Source: Gallibacterium anatis DSM 16844 = F 149 (GTDB lineage Bacteria; Pseudomonadota; Gammaproteobacteria; Enterobacterales; Pasteurellaceae). From it: a DNA stretch of 61,491 bases. The notes beneath the pieces are model-generated. The model saw only the letters and a list, made by a program, of their open reading frames with translations. It did not search any database and had not been told where the DNA came from. Location: NCBI RefSeq assembly GCF_000379785.1, contig NZ_KB903759.1, positions 1 to 61,491 of the forward strand, written 5' to 3'. This document shows positions 1 through 8,407 of this stretch, in pieces. The position numbers were made by a program, and so were the translations under genes. The stretch's first letter is position 1. Every line of letters starts with the position of its first letter.

Positions 1-1
1 G

Positions 2-97
2 GTATGGGCTATTTTGTCTTATTTATGGCGTCAATTTTACTTGTTTGAGGCATGGGTAAAACAATCAGCGAAAATGACCGCTGGCACCGTTATCTGA
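2..97 (+). CDS. possible C-terminal end of a gene that starts upstream of the window
   Basis: One plus-strand frame is open from the window edge to a TGA at 95-97. It encodes about 31 residues, aromatic-rich at first (WAILSYLWRQFYLFEAW) and then polar, which would suit the end of a membrane protein. Two hairpins follow, the second a good terminator, so a gene ending here is plausible. The fragment is too short for me to recognise a family, and the frame could be open by chance. Confidence 0.3.
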   Translation, partial: VWAILSYLWRQFYLFEAWVKQSAKMTAGTVI

Positions 98-185
98 AAG
101 GAAAAGCAAGAGAAAAGCGACAAAGTAAAAAAACAAACCCACTTTTATCAAATGATTTTGGAAAGATGGGTTTGTCAGCAGTCTG

Positions 186-210
186 AAACCGGTGGAAACA
201 CCGGTTTTTT
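186..210 (+). terminator. rho-independent terminator
   Basis: A 9-bp stem, AAACCGGTG with CACCGGTTT, closes a GAAA loop and runs into T residues. A second inverted repeat, ACAAACCCA with TGGGTTTGT (133-141 and 167-175), lies just upstream. Together they would end transcription arriving from the gene left of the window. Confidence 0.7.
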
Positions 211-265
211 GTTGGTTTGTGTATGTTAGTTTTTTACAAGATGTTTATGATTTTGCATTGATACG

Positions 266-586
266 TTATTTCTTTTTGTATGTTTCATCTATTTTCTGAT
301 ATTTGATAATGATTAAATCATCATTGATATTACCAACTTTTTGAAGATCGCTATTTAAAAGAAGATTATTTCCTTCTTTTTGTACTCCCAAATTAATATA
401 TGGGCTAGATTTTCCTTTGCTTTCAATAAAATACAATTTATCATTTTTTTGTGATTTTGTTACAGTCAGTATATCGTTACTATTAGCTATATTTATATAA
501 TTTCCTGAAATATCTTTATCACCACAAGCGGTTAACATCGCAGATAAGCCAATAGCAGTTAAAGCAGTAATGAGTTTCTTTTTCAC
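266..586 (-). CDS. small hypothetical lipoprotein
   Basis: The product is 106 residues. It starts with a lipoprotein signal: a Lys-rich n-region, a short hydrophobic core and the lipobox LTAC, so Cys21 should be lipidated and the protein anchored in an envelope membrane. The mature part is polar, with no cysteine beyond the lipobox and no motif I recognise. The start codon follows GGAGCAATTGTG, a good ribosome binding site. The lipobox codons carry an exact uptake signal word (524-532). A run of ten C residues (728-737) lies about 140 bases upstream of the start. Function unknown; the CDS itself is well supported by its signal sequence. Confidence 0.75.
   Translation of the reverse strand: MKKKLITALTAIGLSAMLTACGDKDISGNYINIANSNDILTVTKSQKNDKLYFIESKGKSSPYINLGVQKEGNNLLLNSDLQKVGNINDDLIIIKYQKIDETYKKK
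524..532 (+). repeat. DNA uptake signal core (ACAAGCGGT) inside a lipobox
   Basis: ACAAGCGGT is the core of the uptake signal sequence of the Actinobacillus pleuropneumoniae branch of Pasteurellaceae. On the coding strand it reads ACC GCT TGT, which encodes the Thr-Ala-Cys of the lipobox. This overlap is a known way for uptake words to persist inside Pasteurellaceae genes. Confidence 0.7.
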
Positions 587-727
587 AATTGCTCCTTATG
601 TCGTGATCAGTTTGAAATGAAAGGTTGATAAAAAATAAAATGCACAATTTTACCGGTGTGTACCGTCAGTGTGAGGTGTAATTTTCATCATTGGTTTTCA
701 ATGTTGAACCTTACAGACAGCATTCTA

Positions 728-737
728 CCCCCCCCCC
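728..737. repeat. homopolymeric tract of ten C
   Basis: Ten consecutive C residues in a non-coding stretch upstream of the minus-strand lipoprotein gene. Tracts of this length can slip during replication, and in Pasteurellaceae such tracts often underlie phase variation. Whether it sits within a promoter spacer is not clear from the sequence. Confidence 0.8.
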
Positions 738-788
738 TGAAAATAATGTAAATGCTTATTTTTGTGGTTATTTTTAGAATCTTGCACA

Positions 789-827
789 TAAAAAAACTGC
801 TCAAGCGTTTTCACACTTGAACAGTTT
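789..827 (-). terminator. terminator after gor
   Basis: AAACTG-TCAAG pairs with CTTGA-CAGTTT with one mismatch, around a loop near 806-814. Read on the minus strand the stem ends in a run of T, about 20 bases past the gor stop codon. Confidence 0.7.
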
Positions 828-848
828 GTTTCTACAGGAATATAAAAA

Positions 849-2198
849 TTAACGCATTGTTACAAATTCTTCCGAACCGGTCGGGTGAATTGCCACTGTA
901 TTATCAAAATCTTTTTTAGTTGCCCCCATTTTAATAGCAACAGCAAAACCTTGAATCATTTCATCTACGCCAAAACCAATACCGTGCAAACCAACAATTT
1001 TTTCTTCTGAGCCGATGCAAACTAATTTCATTCGGCAAGGTTGGCGGTGTTGCGTTACAGCGGTATACATAGAAGTAAAGGTTGATTTGTACACTTTCAC
1101 ATTTTCTGCGCCATATAGTTCAATGGCTTGTGGCTCGGTCAATCCTACCGTGCCGATTGGTGGGTGACTGAAAACCACAGTTGGGATTAAGTTATAATCT
1201 AAATGTTCAGTCGGTTTATTATTGAACAAACGTTCAGATAAACGGCGACCGGCTGCTACGGCAACAGGCGTTAATTCGACCGCACCGGTATTATCTCCCA
1301 CTGCATAAATCCCTTGCACATTGGTATTCTGATATTTATCAACTTCAATAAAGCCTTTGCTGTTGGTTTTCACACCAGCAGCTTCTAAATTGAGCTGATC
1401 GGTCATCGGCACACGACCAATCGCCCAAACAAGACAATCTACTGTTTGTGAACGTCCATCTTCCAAAAAGAGTGTTAGCGTGCCATCACTATTTTTCACT
1501 GCTTTTTGTGGAATAGCTTGAGTATGTAAGGTTGGGCCTTCGTTATTGATGGTTTCTACTAAAGTTTCAACAATTAACGGATCAAAATTACGCAACGGCG
1601 CGTGTTTGCGCACAAATAGATGCGTTTCAACGCCCAAACTATGTAAAACGCCTGACAATTCCACTGCAATGTAACCGGCACCGACTACAGCAACACGTTT
1701 TGGCAATGCTTTCAATGCAAATACACCATCGGAATCAATGCCGTATTCAGCACCTTCAATGTTTGGATGACTTGGACGACCGCCGGTTGCGATCAAGATA
1801 TGTTTCGCTTTGATTAATTCGCCGTTGACTTCAACAGTGTGTGCGTCAACAAATTTCGCAAAACCGCGAATGACATCAACTTTGTTATTGCCGAGAACTC
1901 GCTCATAGGATTGATGAATACGATCAATATAGGCTTCACGGCTTTCACGTAATTTTGCAAAATCAAATTGGTTAACGGTAACATCAAAACCATAATCCGG
2001 CGCATAAAGGTTAATGGCTTCTGCAATTTGCGCACCGTACCACATCACTTTTTTCGGCACACAACCCACGTTTACACAAGTACCGCCAAGATATTTGGCT
2101 TCAATAATGGCACATTTTTGACCATAGCTGGCAGCACGGTTAATCGAAGCGATACCGCCGCTGCCACCGCCAATCGCAATATAATCATATTCTCTCAT
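849..2198 (-). CDS. gor: glutathione reductase
   Basis: This 449-residue flavoprotein disulfide reductase reduces glutathione disulfide with NADPH in the cytoplasm. The N-terminal FAD fold carries GGGSGG (residues 10-15). The redox disulfide is Cys41 and Cys46 in [13 protein letters not shown]. The NADPH fold has GAGYIAVE near 173, with basic residues in VRKHAPLR typical of NADPH preference. The second FAD motif is AVGD near 300. The C-terminal dimerisation domain supplies the catalytic His438-Glu443 pair in HPTGSEEF. Length and motif order fit Gor rather than LpdA, Sth or MerA. The start follows a GGGAGAACC ribosome binding site. It appears to be a single-gene unit with its own terminator. 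Confidence 0.95.
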   Translation of the reverse strand: MREYDYIAIGGGSGGIASINRAASYGQKCAIIEAKYLGGTCVNVGCVPKKVMWYGAQIAEAINLYAPDYGFDVTVNQFDFAKLRESREAYIDRIHQSYERVLGNNKVDVIRGFAKFVDAHTVEVNGELIKAKHILIATGGRPSHPNIEGAEYGIDSDGVFALKALPKRVAVVGAGYIAVELSGVLHSLGVETHLFVRKHAPLRNFDPLIVETLVETINNEGPTLHTQAIPQKAVKNSDGTLTLFLEDGRSQTVDCLVWAIGRVPMTDQLNLEAAGVKTNSKGFIEVDKYQNTNVQGIYAVGDNTGAVELTPVAVAAGRRLSERLFNNKPTEHLDYNLIPTVVFSHPPIGTVGLTEPQAIELYGAENVKVYKSTFTSMYTAVTQHRQPCRMKLVCIGSEEKIVGLHGIGFGVDEMIQGFAVAIKMGATKKDFDNTVAIHPTGSEEFVTMR

Positions 2199-2304
2199 TT
2201 TGGTTCTCCCATTAAATTTAAACTGTTATGGCATCTATTTTGACGAAATTAAATAAAATACGCCAACTGTTAACATAAATTGGTTTAATTGGTAATAGCG
2301 ATAT

Positions 2305-3147
2305 TTATTCCGGCGTAATCCAATGAAGATCCCAATGCCCGGTGCCTTCCAGTGCTAAAACATTGGTTAAATACGGCAAAATGGCTTTCATTTGTGCTTC
2401 TAATTTCCAAGGCGGATTAATCACAATCATTCCGCTTGCCGTCATTCCTCGTTGTGCGGTATCAGGGCGAATACCCAATTCAATTTGTAGGATTTTACGG
2501 ATCTGAGTCTCTTCTAAAGCGCGTACCATTTTCTTAATTTGTTGACGTAAAACCACCGGATACCAAATGGCGTATGTGCCGGTAGCAAAACGTTTATAGC
2601 CCTCAACAATGGCATCCACTACAAGCTGATAATCCTCTTTTAATTCATATGGCGGATCGATCAGAATAAATCCACGCCGTTCTTTGGGCGGCAAGACTGC
2701 CTTCAACTGCTGAAAACCGTCATCGCGTTTAACCTGTACATTTTTATAAAGCTGCATATTTTTGCGTAATAACGGATAATCGCTCGGATGTAATTCCGTT
2801 AAAATGGCTCTGTCTTGTGGGCGCAATAAATTTGCCGCCAATAGCGGGGAACCGGGATAAAAACGGAGTTTTTGTTGGGAATTTACTTTCGCAATTTGAT
2901 CCAGATAATATTTCACCGTTTCGGGAAGATCTTGGCGTTGCCATAAATAACCGACGCCTTGCTCAAATTCCGCTGTTTTTTCTGCTTCAAAACTTTGTAA
3001 TGAATAAAGGCCGGCGCCGGCGTGCGTGTCTAAATAAAGAAAACCTTTCTCTTTTTGCTGTAATGACTCAATGATTAAAAGTTGCACAATATGTTTCAGC
3101 ACATCGGCAAAATTACCGGCGTGAAAACTGTGGCGATAACTTAACAT
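2305..3147 (-). CDS. rlmJ: 23S rRNA (adenine-2030-N6)-methyltransferase
   Basis: The product is 280 residues, the usual RlmJ length, and begins with the family signature MLSYRHSFHAGNFADVLKH. The SAM site includes YLDTHAGAGLY (residues 38-48), and the N6-adenine methyltransferase catalytic motif is D164-PPY. RlmJ methylates A2030 of 23S rRNA as a housekeeping modification. The gene lies ten bases downstream of ogt on the same strand, so the two are probably cotranscribed. No oddities seen. Confidence 0.95.
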   Translation of the reverse strand: MLSYRHSFHAGNFADVLKHIVQLLIIESLQQKEKGFLYLDTHAGAGLYSLQSFEAEKTAEFEQGVGYLWQRQDLPETVKYYLDQIAKVNSQQKLRFYPGSPLLAANLLRPQDRAILTELHPSDYPLLRKNMQLYKNVQVKRDDGFQQLKAVLPPKERRGFILIDPPYELKEDYQLVVDAIVEGYKRFATGTYAIWYPVVLRQQIKKMVRALEETQIRKILQIELGIRPDTAQRGMTASGMIVINPPWKLEAQMKAILPYLTNVLALEGTGHWDLHWITPE

Positions 3148-3157
3148 AAATTTCCTC

Positions 3158-3700
3158 TTATTTTTCTAATTGATGCCAATGTTTCGGATTGACAAATTCA
3201 ATGCCTTTATCGACAAAAGCGATGTTTTCGTGTTGCAACAAGTAGCGTTTTGCCGGCAATCCGCCACCAAAACCGGTGAGCTGCTGCTGTTTGCCGAGAA
3301 TACGATGGCAAGGCACAATAATGCTGATCGGATTTCTACCGACTGCACCACCAACCGCACGCACCGCTTTCGGTTTGCCGATTTGATGGGCAATATCGGC
3401 ATAACTGGCGGTTTGTCCAAAAGGGATTTTTAATAGTGCAGACCACACTGCACGTTGAAATTCTGTACCGATCAAATGTAATGGCAGATCAGAAAATGTG
3501 GTTCTTTGCCCGGCGAAATATTGTATTAAGGCATTTTTTGTCTGTTGCAACACCGGATGTTGATCATCATAACGCCAATTTTGTTGCGCCTGTTCCTGTT
3601 CTCGCTCAAATAATACACTGATTAAATGCTGCTGTTGGGCGAAGAGCTGTAAATTGCCAATCGGAGAAGACATTGTCAGCCAATAAATATGATCTGCCAT
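3158..3700 (-). CDS. ogt: methylated-DNA-[protein]-cysteine S-methyltransferase
   Basis: This 180-residue suicide enzyme removes O6-alkyl groups from guanine in DNA. The acceptor is Cys131 in the invariant IVPCHRI motif. Upstream is the helix-turn-helix and Asn hinge region (FQRAVWSALLKIPFGQTASY, VRAVGGAVGRNP). It has no AdaA-type zinc domain, so it is Ogt-like rather than Ada. It shares a strand and a ten-base gap with rlmJ. The start is preceded by AAAAGGATTAATCAA, a reasonable ribosome binding site. Confidence 0.93.
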   Translation of the reverse strand: MADHIYWLTMSSPIGNLQLFAQQQHLISVLFEREQEQAQQNWRYDDQHPVLQQTKNALIQYFAGQRTTFSDLPLHLIGTEFQRAVWSALLKIPFGQTASYADIAHQIGKPKAVRAVGGAVGRNPISIIVPCHRILGKQQQLTGFGGGLPAKRYLLQHENIAFVDKGIEFVNPKHWHQLEK

Positions 3701-3757
3701 TTGATTAATCCTTTTTAAAAGCCCGCTATTGTATTGGAAGCAGTTGAAATAGAAAAG

Positions 3758-4645
3758 TTAATAATTTTTACGGCGAATAAACGCGATTAAATTTTTAATT
3801 CGATAAATTAATAAGGCGGCGAGGATTAATACGCTACCAGCCAATTTTAATGCCGTTAATTGTTCATCAAGCCACCAAACGCTCATTATCATTGTCCACA
3901 CCGGCTCAAGCAACATAATAATAGAAGCGTTAGCAATATTGCAGTAACGTTGCCCGATTGTTTGCAACATATAGCGGAAATTAGTACCGATTAGCACGCT
4001 AATGGTTAGCCACATAATTGCTGAAGTCGGCACTTCACTTTTCCACGGTTCAACTATTAATGAGTAACTAAGGCAAAGCACACCAACGACAGAAAGTTGC
4101 AATGTAGTTAAAGCTAAAGCCGGAATCGATTTTGAATATTGATTGTGTAAAACAAAATAACTTGCTGAGAATAGCGAGGCAAGTAAATAGAATAGACTGT
4201 CGGCAGAAAAATGCAGTTCACCTTTGGAAATCGCCAGTAAATACACGCCGGAAAGGGCAATCGGCAAGGCGATCCAGAATGAACGCAGCGGTTTATTACG
4301 AAACACCAACCAGGAAATCAGCGGTGCGATTAACATTGAAATACTCATCAGAAACGCACCCTCACCAAGATTATTACTATAAGTGATAGCAATAATCCAA
4401 GTCGCCATAAAAGCAGCAAATAACAGCCCGGTGGCACTGGCACGCATCACTTCGGTTCGAGTTAAACGTTTAAATTGTGGATAGGCAAACGGCAAGAATA
4501 ACAAGGCAGCGGAGAAAAAACGCAATCCGATAAAACCGACAGGCGGAAAGCCGACTAAAGCATATTTTGAGAAAAACCATCCCAAAGCTGCCAAAATGGA
4601 TACAAAAAACAGGATAATTTCGCCGATACCATCTATTTTTGCCAT
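3758..4645 (-). CDS. EamA-family drug/metabolite transporter
   Basis: This is a 295-residue inner-membrane protein with about ten hydrophobic segments in two five-segment halves, the EamA (DMT superfamily) architecture. An early Gly/Pro-rich segment (VGFPPVGFIGLRFFSAALLFLP) and a second-half segment ANASIIMLLEPVWTMI resemble the glycine and LxEP-type motifs of the two EamA repeats. The substrate cannot be deduced; relatives export amino acids, purines or other metabolites. It is a single minus-strand gene, divergent from ruvAB, with their promoters in 4646-4864. Confidence 0.85.
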   Translation of the reverse strand: MAKIDGIGEIILFFVSILAALGWFFSKYALVGFPPVGFIGLRFFSAALLFLPFAYPQFKRLTRTEVMRASATGLLFAAFMATWIIAITYSNNLGEGAFLMSISMLIAPLISWLVFRNKPLRSFWIALPIALSGVYLLAISKGELHFSADSLFYLLASLFSASYFVLHNQYSKSIPALALTTLQLSVVGVLCLSYSLIVEPWKSEVPTSAIMWLTISVLIGTNFRYMLQTIGQRYCNIANASIIMLLEPVWTMIMSVWWLDEQLTALKLAGSVLILAALLIYRIKNLIAFIRRKNY

Positions 4646-4774
4646 AAATTTTTCTTCTTATAGGAACAATGAAGGAGAATGTCTCTATTATGAGCATTCA
4701 GGAAAGGCGTGTAAAACTTTTTTCAAGTCAGTCGCGGATAATGGCATAATAAATCAGGAAAAAATACTAATTAA

Positions 4775-4790
4775 CTGGATATTTATACAG
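4775..4790 (+). promoter_or_regulatory. SOS (LexA) box of ruvAB
   Basis: CTGGATATTTATACAG fits CTG-N10-CAG with an AT-rich core, close to the gammaproteobacterial consensus. It sits 75 bases before ruvA, and ruvAB is a LexA target in Escherichia coli. Confidence 0.8.
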
Positions 4791-4864
4791 TTTAAAGGTA
4801 TGCTAACGAACACATTTTTATAGGGCAAGGCGCACTTGTGCTATGAAGACAAAATGAGGTAATT

Positions 4865-5473
4865 ATGATTGGGCATTTACGCGGTATTCTATTGGAAAAA
4901 TCACCACCAGAAATCTTATTAGAGGTGAACGGTATAGGTTATGAAGTTTTATTACCAATGACCAGTTTTTATCATTTGCCGGAAGTTAATATGGAAGCCG
5001 CCATTTATACGCATTTAGTGGTGCGAGAAGATGCACATCTGCTATTCGGTTTCTATCATAAGCAGGATCGCACGTTATTTAGAGAATTAATCAAAACCAA
5101 TGGTGTCGGCCCTAAATTAGCGTTGGCTATTTTGTCAGCGATGTCGGTAAGCGAATTTTCTTATGCGATAGAGCGCGAAGAGTTGTCGAAGTTGGTGAAG
5201 ATCCCCGGAGTGGGAAAGAAAACCGCCGAGCGTTTGATTGTTGAACTGAAAGGTAAGTTTAAAGCGTATCAGCACGATGATTTCTTTATTGAACAGACCG
5301 CAACGCAAAGCGGCATTGAAACAGACAAAGCTTCCTCAATAGAGGATGCCATTTCTGCGTTGGTTGCGTTGGGTTATAAACCGGTAGAAGCAGAAAAAAT
5401 GGTGAAACGTGTGGCAAAACCGGAATGGGATAGCGAACAGTTGATTCGTGAAGCCTTGAAGAATGCCTTATAA
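4865..5473 (+). CDS. ruvA: Holliday junction DNA helicase subunit RuvA
   Basis: This 202-residue protein forms the tetramer that binds Holliday junctions and loads RuvB for branch migration. The N-terminal OB fold begins [28 protein letters not shown]. Two helix-hairpin-helix motifs ([13 protein letters not shown] and [19 protein letters not shown]) span about residues 74-130. The C-terminal three-helix domain (from about 155) contacts RuvB. An SOS box is upstream and ruvB follows 22 bases downstream. ruvC, often located just before ruvA, is not here; a transporter gene on the other strand takes its place. Confidence 0.97.
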   Translation: MIGHLRGILLEKSPPEILLEVNGIGYEVLLPMTSFYHLPEVNMEAAIYTHLVVREDAHLLFGFYHKQDRTLFRELIKTNGVGPKLALAILSAMSVSEFSYAIEREELSKLVKIPGVGKKTAERLIVELKGKFKAYQHDDFFIEQTATQSGIETDKASSIEDAISALVALGYKPVEAEKMVKRVAKPEWDSEQLIREALKNAL

Positions 5474-5495
5474 CAATACATAGAAGCAAAGAGAT

Positions 5496-6494
5496 ATGAT
5501 TGAAGCAGACCGTATTATCAGCCCTACGGCAAAAGAGGAAGAAGAGTATATCGACCGTGCAATCCGTCCAAAATTGTTGCAGGATTATGTTGGGCAGCCG
5601 CACGTTCGGGAACAGATGGATATTTTTATCAAAGCGGCGAAAATGCGTAATGATGCACTTGATCATCTGTTGATTTTTGGTCCTCCCGGTTTGGGCAAAA
5701 CCACATTAGCCAATATTGTTGCCAATGAAATGGGGGTGAATATTCGCACTACTTCCGGTCCGGTGTTGGAAAAAGCAGGCGATTTAGCAGCAATGTTGAC
5801 CAATTTAGAGCCTTACGACGTGCTGTTTATTGATGAGATTCATCGTTTATCACCGGCAATCGAGGAGGTGTTGTATCCGGCAATGGAAGATTATCAGCTG
5901 GATATTATGATTGGCGAGGGGCCGGCAGCACGGTCGATTAAATTGGATTTGCCGCCGTTTACGTTGGTTGGAGCAACGACGCGTGCCGGATCATTGACTT
6001 CGCCATTGCGAGATCGTTTTGGCATTGTGCAACGCTTGGAATTTTATTCGATTGAAGATTTAACCTCCATTGTGGTGCGTAGCGCAAATTGCCTCAATCT
6101 TCAGATTGATGAGCAAGCGGCACACGAAATTGCACGCCGTTCACGCGGTACACCTCGAATCGTGAATCGATTATTGCGTCGTGTGCGAGATTATGCCGAT
6201 GTAAAAAATGACGGTTTTATTTCGGTAGAGATTGCTAAATTGGCATTAACGATGTTAGATATTGATTCAGAAGGCTTTGACTTTATGGATCGTAAATTGT
6301 TAATGGCGATTATTGAGCGTTTTGACGGTGGTCCAGTTGGTTTGGATAATTTAGCTGCAGCGATTGGCGAAGAGAAAGAAACAATAGAAGATGTTTTGGA
6401 ACCTTATTTAATTCAACAAGGCTTCTTACAACGTACTCCACGAGGAAGAATAGCCACACTGCATACGTATCAGCATTTTGGGGTGAGTAAATAA
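5496..6494 (+). CDS. ruvB: Holliday junction DNA helicase subunit RuvB
   Basis: This 332-residue AAA+ motor drives branch migration with RuvA. Walker A is GPPGLGKTT with Lys68, and Walker B is VLFIDEIH with Asp113-Glu114. The sensor-1 region [19 protein letters not shown] carries the arginine finger. The C-terminal winged helix ends with [12 protein letters not shown], typical of RuvB. Full length, cotranscribed with ruvA, ribosome binding site AGAGAT before ATG. The 3' flank holds the repeat described at 6509-6571. Confidence 0.97.
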   Translation: MIEADRIISPTAKEEEEYIDRAIRPKLLQDYVGQPHVREQMDIFIKAAKMRNDALDHLLIFGPPGLGKTTLANIVANEMGVNIRTTSGPVLEKAGDLAAMLTNLEPYDVLFIDEIHRLSPAIEEVLYPAMEDYQLDIMIGEGPAARSIKLDLPPFTLVGATTRAGSLTSPLRDRFGIVQRLEFYSIEDLTSIVVRSANCLNLQIDEQAAHEIARRSRGTPRIVNRLLRRVRDYADVKNDGFISVEIAKLALTMLDIDSEGFDFMDRKLLMAIIERFDGGPVGLDNLAAAIGEEKETIEDVLEPYLIQQGFLQRTPRGRIATLHTYQHFGVSK

Positions 6495-6508
6495 ATTAGA
6501 AAAGGAAA

Positions 6509-6571
6509 GTAGACAAAAGGCATAGTAAACAAAATGAAGGAAAAACCAATATTGTTGTCTACTATGCTTTT
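6509..6571. repeat. intergenic inverted-repeat element, related to 22286-22356
   Basis: GTAGACAAAAGGCATAGTAA near 6509 is mirrored by TTGTCTACTATGCTTTT at 6555-6571, giving imperfect inverted arms around a roughly 20-base centre. The same words (TTTGTCTACTATGCC and TTTGTTTACTATGGC) recur after recN near 22.3 kb. It lies between the convergent ruvB and GNAT genes and may act as a terminator. Confidence 0.6.
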
Positions 6572-6583
6572 ATTTTCGGAGTT

Positions 6584-7021
6584 CTACTTTTTCATAATCA
6601 AAATCGGATACGGATTTCCCTGTTCGTCCAATTCGTGGCGTTCTACAGTTTGAAAGCCCATATACTGATAAAAGCCTACCGCTTGTGGATTTTGTTCATT
6701 AACGGTTAAGCTGTTCACGCCAAATTTAACAACAGCGTGTTGTAACAAGGTTTTGCCGATGCCTTTGTCACGTTGTTCGGGAGCAATGAAGAGCATTTCC
6801 AATTTTGTGCCGTTGATGCCCATAAAACCGATAATTTCGCCGTCTTCTTCTGCCAAGAACAGATGTTCCACGCCTTTAAAGGCTTCCGGTACATAAGGAC
6901 GGATGGCGGCGATCTCTTCAGCAGATAAGAAATGATGAGTGGCTTCGACACTGGCTTGCCATAGGTCTAATAACTTTTCCAGCGGTAATGTTGTTCTGTT
7001 TTCTACTTGAATAATGTTCAT
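6584..7021 (-). CDS. GNAT-family N-acetyltransferase, YjaB-like
   Basis: The product is 145 residues with the GNAT fold. The acetyl-CoA loop is IAPEQRDKGIGKTLLQHAV (about residues 78-96, the Q/RxxGxG/A motif). It closely follows the Escherichia coli YjaB pattern: SVEATHHFLSAEE near the start, LTVNEQNPQAVGFYQYMGF near the end, and a closing GNPYPILIM. The substrate is unknown. Codons near the end hold an exact ACCGCTTGT uptake word (6678-6686). The gene is convergent with ruvB. The family call is firm; an exact orthology claim is softer. Confidence 0.88.
   Translation of the reverse strand: MNIIQVENRTTLPLEKLLDLWQASVEATHHFLSAEEIAAIRPYVPEAFKGVEHLFLAEEDGEIIGFMGINGTKLEMLFIAPEQRDKGIGKTLLQHAVVKFGVNSLTVNEQNPQAVGFYQYMGFQTVERHELDEQGNPYPILIMKK
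6678..6686 (-). repeat. DNA uptake signal core (ACCGCTTGT)
   Basis: Exact reverse complement of ACAAGCGGT, inside the GNAT gene. It is the second exact copy I noticed in the window. Confidence 0.6.
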
Positions 7022-7113
7022 TTTTTTCTCTATTTCAATAAGTTAGATGATTTAATTGTTTTTATTCGGTGGATTATCGTGGGCGAGAGATTTTACAGGA
7101 TAATGTTGAAATC

Positions 7114-7149
7114 ACAATTATTTTGTCGAGAACAATTATTTTGCGGAGA
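7114..7149. repeat. 18-base tandem duplication
   Basis: ACAATTATTTTGTCGAGA (7114-7131) is followed directly by ACAATTATTTTGCGGAGA (7132-7149), identical at 16 of 18 positions. It lies in the gap between the GNAT gene start and the fbp terminator. No function can be assigned. Confidence 0.7.
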
Positions 7150-7213
7150 GCAGGAAAAAATCAGTTTTAACCAATTGACTAAAATACGTAAGAATATTTT
7201 ATGTTGTTGCAAT

Positions 7214-7252
7214 AAAAATCCTCGCTATTCTGTTGAAATAGCGAGGATTTTT
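7214..7252. terminator. bidirectional terminator after fbp
   Basis: AAAAATCCTCGCTATT pairs perfectly with AATAGCGAGGATTTTT around a seven-base loop. T runs exist on both strands. It ends fbp on the minus strand, about 18 bases past the stop codon. Confidence 0.85.
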
Positions 7253-7269
7253 TGTTTTTTTGATAGGAG

Positions 7270-8274
7270 TTATTCTTTAAAGTCTTTCATAAATTGACCG
7301 GCTTTTTCCACCATATTTTTTGAACCGATAAAGAGTGGTGTACGCTCGTGTAATGCAGTTGGTTGAATATCAAGAATACGACGATAACCGTCAGTCGCCA
7401 TACCGCCGGCCTGTTCAGCAAGGAACGCCATTGGGTTGCCTTCATACAATAGACGAAGTTTACCGTTCGGATAACGCGTGGTGGTTGGGTAAATATAAAT
7501 ACCACCCTTCAACATATTACGGTGGAAATCGGAAACCAATGAGCCAATATAACGTGAAGTATAAGGACGATTGCTTGCTTCATCTTCTTCTTGGCAATAT
7601 TTAATATATTTTTTCACGCCCATTGGGAATTTCAAATAATGCCCTTCGTTAATGGAGTAGCAAGTACCATCTTGTGGAATTTTGATATTTTCGTGGGAAA
7701 GAATAAATAGACCGAGCGAAGGATCGTAAGTAAAACCGTTTACGCCGTTACCGGTGGTGTAAACCAACATTGTGGATGAACCGTAAACGATATAACCGGC
7801 GGCAACTTGGCGATTACCCGGTTGCAAGAAATCTTCCAAAGTAACCGGTTGACCGATTGGCGAAATACGGCGATAGATAGAGAAGATGGTACCAACGGCA
7901 ACGTTTACATCGATATTGGATGAGCCGTCCAAAGGATCGGTTAAGATAATATATTTTGCATTGCGTGCACGTTCTGTATCGAAAGCAACGATGTTTTCTT
8001 CTTCTTCCGAACCGAAACCGGCAACTTCGTCACGAGAAATAAGCGCCGCTTTCATTTTTTCGTGGGCGAATGCGTCCAATTTCATTTGTGCTTCGCCTTG
8101 TACGTTTTGAATACCGGAGTTTCCGATAATATCATTCGTTAAACCGGCTTTGTTAATATCACGGTGGATAATTTTAGCCACTAAACGAATAGAGGAGAGA
8201 ATACCGCTAAGTTCACCTTTGGCATTAGGGTATTCGGCTTGTTTTTCTACAATAAATTGACCTAGAGTTTTCAT
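7270..8274 (-). CDS. fbp: class I fructose-1,6-bisphosphatase
   Basis: This 334-residue enzyme hydrolyses fructose 1,6-bisphosphate to fructose 6-phosphate, the committed step of gluconeogenesis. The metal site is [12 protein letters not shown] near residue 113-124, the class I signature. Other conserved segments are [32 protein letters not shown] and [16 protein letters not shown], the last being the substrate and metal region. Length is standard. Single-gene unit; the start lies after AAAAGTAAGGTTTATT. No oddities. Confidence 0.96.
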   Translation of the reverse strand: MKTLGQFIVEKQAEYPNAKGELSGILSSIRLVAKIIHRDINKAGLTNDIIGNSGIQNVQGEAQMKLDAFAHEKMKAALISRDEVAGFGSEEEENIVAFDTERARNAKYIILTDPLDGSSNIDVNVAVGTIFSIYRRISPIGQPVTLEDFLQPGNRQVAAGYIVYGSSTMLVYTTGNGVNGFTYDPSLGLFILSHENIKIPQDGTCYSINEGHYLKFPMGVKKYIKYCQEEDEASNRPYTSRYIGSLVSDFHRNMLKGGIYIYPTTTRYPNGKLRLLYEGNPMAFLAEQAGGMATDGYRRILDIQPTALHERTPLFIGSKNMVEKAGQFMKDFKE

Positions 8275-8407
8275 AATAAACCTTACTTTTAGGATGAGAA
8301 GTTATACTATTAAAGATAACATTTTCTAATAAATGTTATAAAAATTTTTTAAACTAAAATAAAAAAATGCGAAACGGATCACAAATTTATTTTACCTTTC
8401 GATTCGA

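Noticed and set aside
1968-2243. 91-codon plus-strand frame antisense to the start of gor
   Set aside because: It is antisense to a well-conserved gene and shows no family pattern or ribosome site.
7007-7297. 96-codon plus-strand frame covering the gap between the GNAT gene and fbp
   Set aside because: It crosses a strong terminator hairpin and both flanking gene ends, has no ribosome site, and its composition (Cys/Phe/Asn runs) follows the AT-rich DNA.
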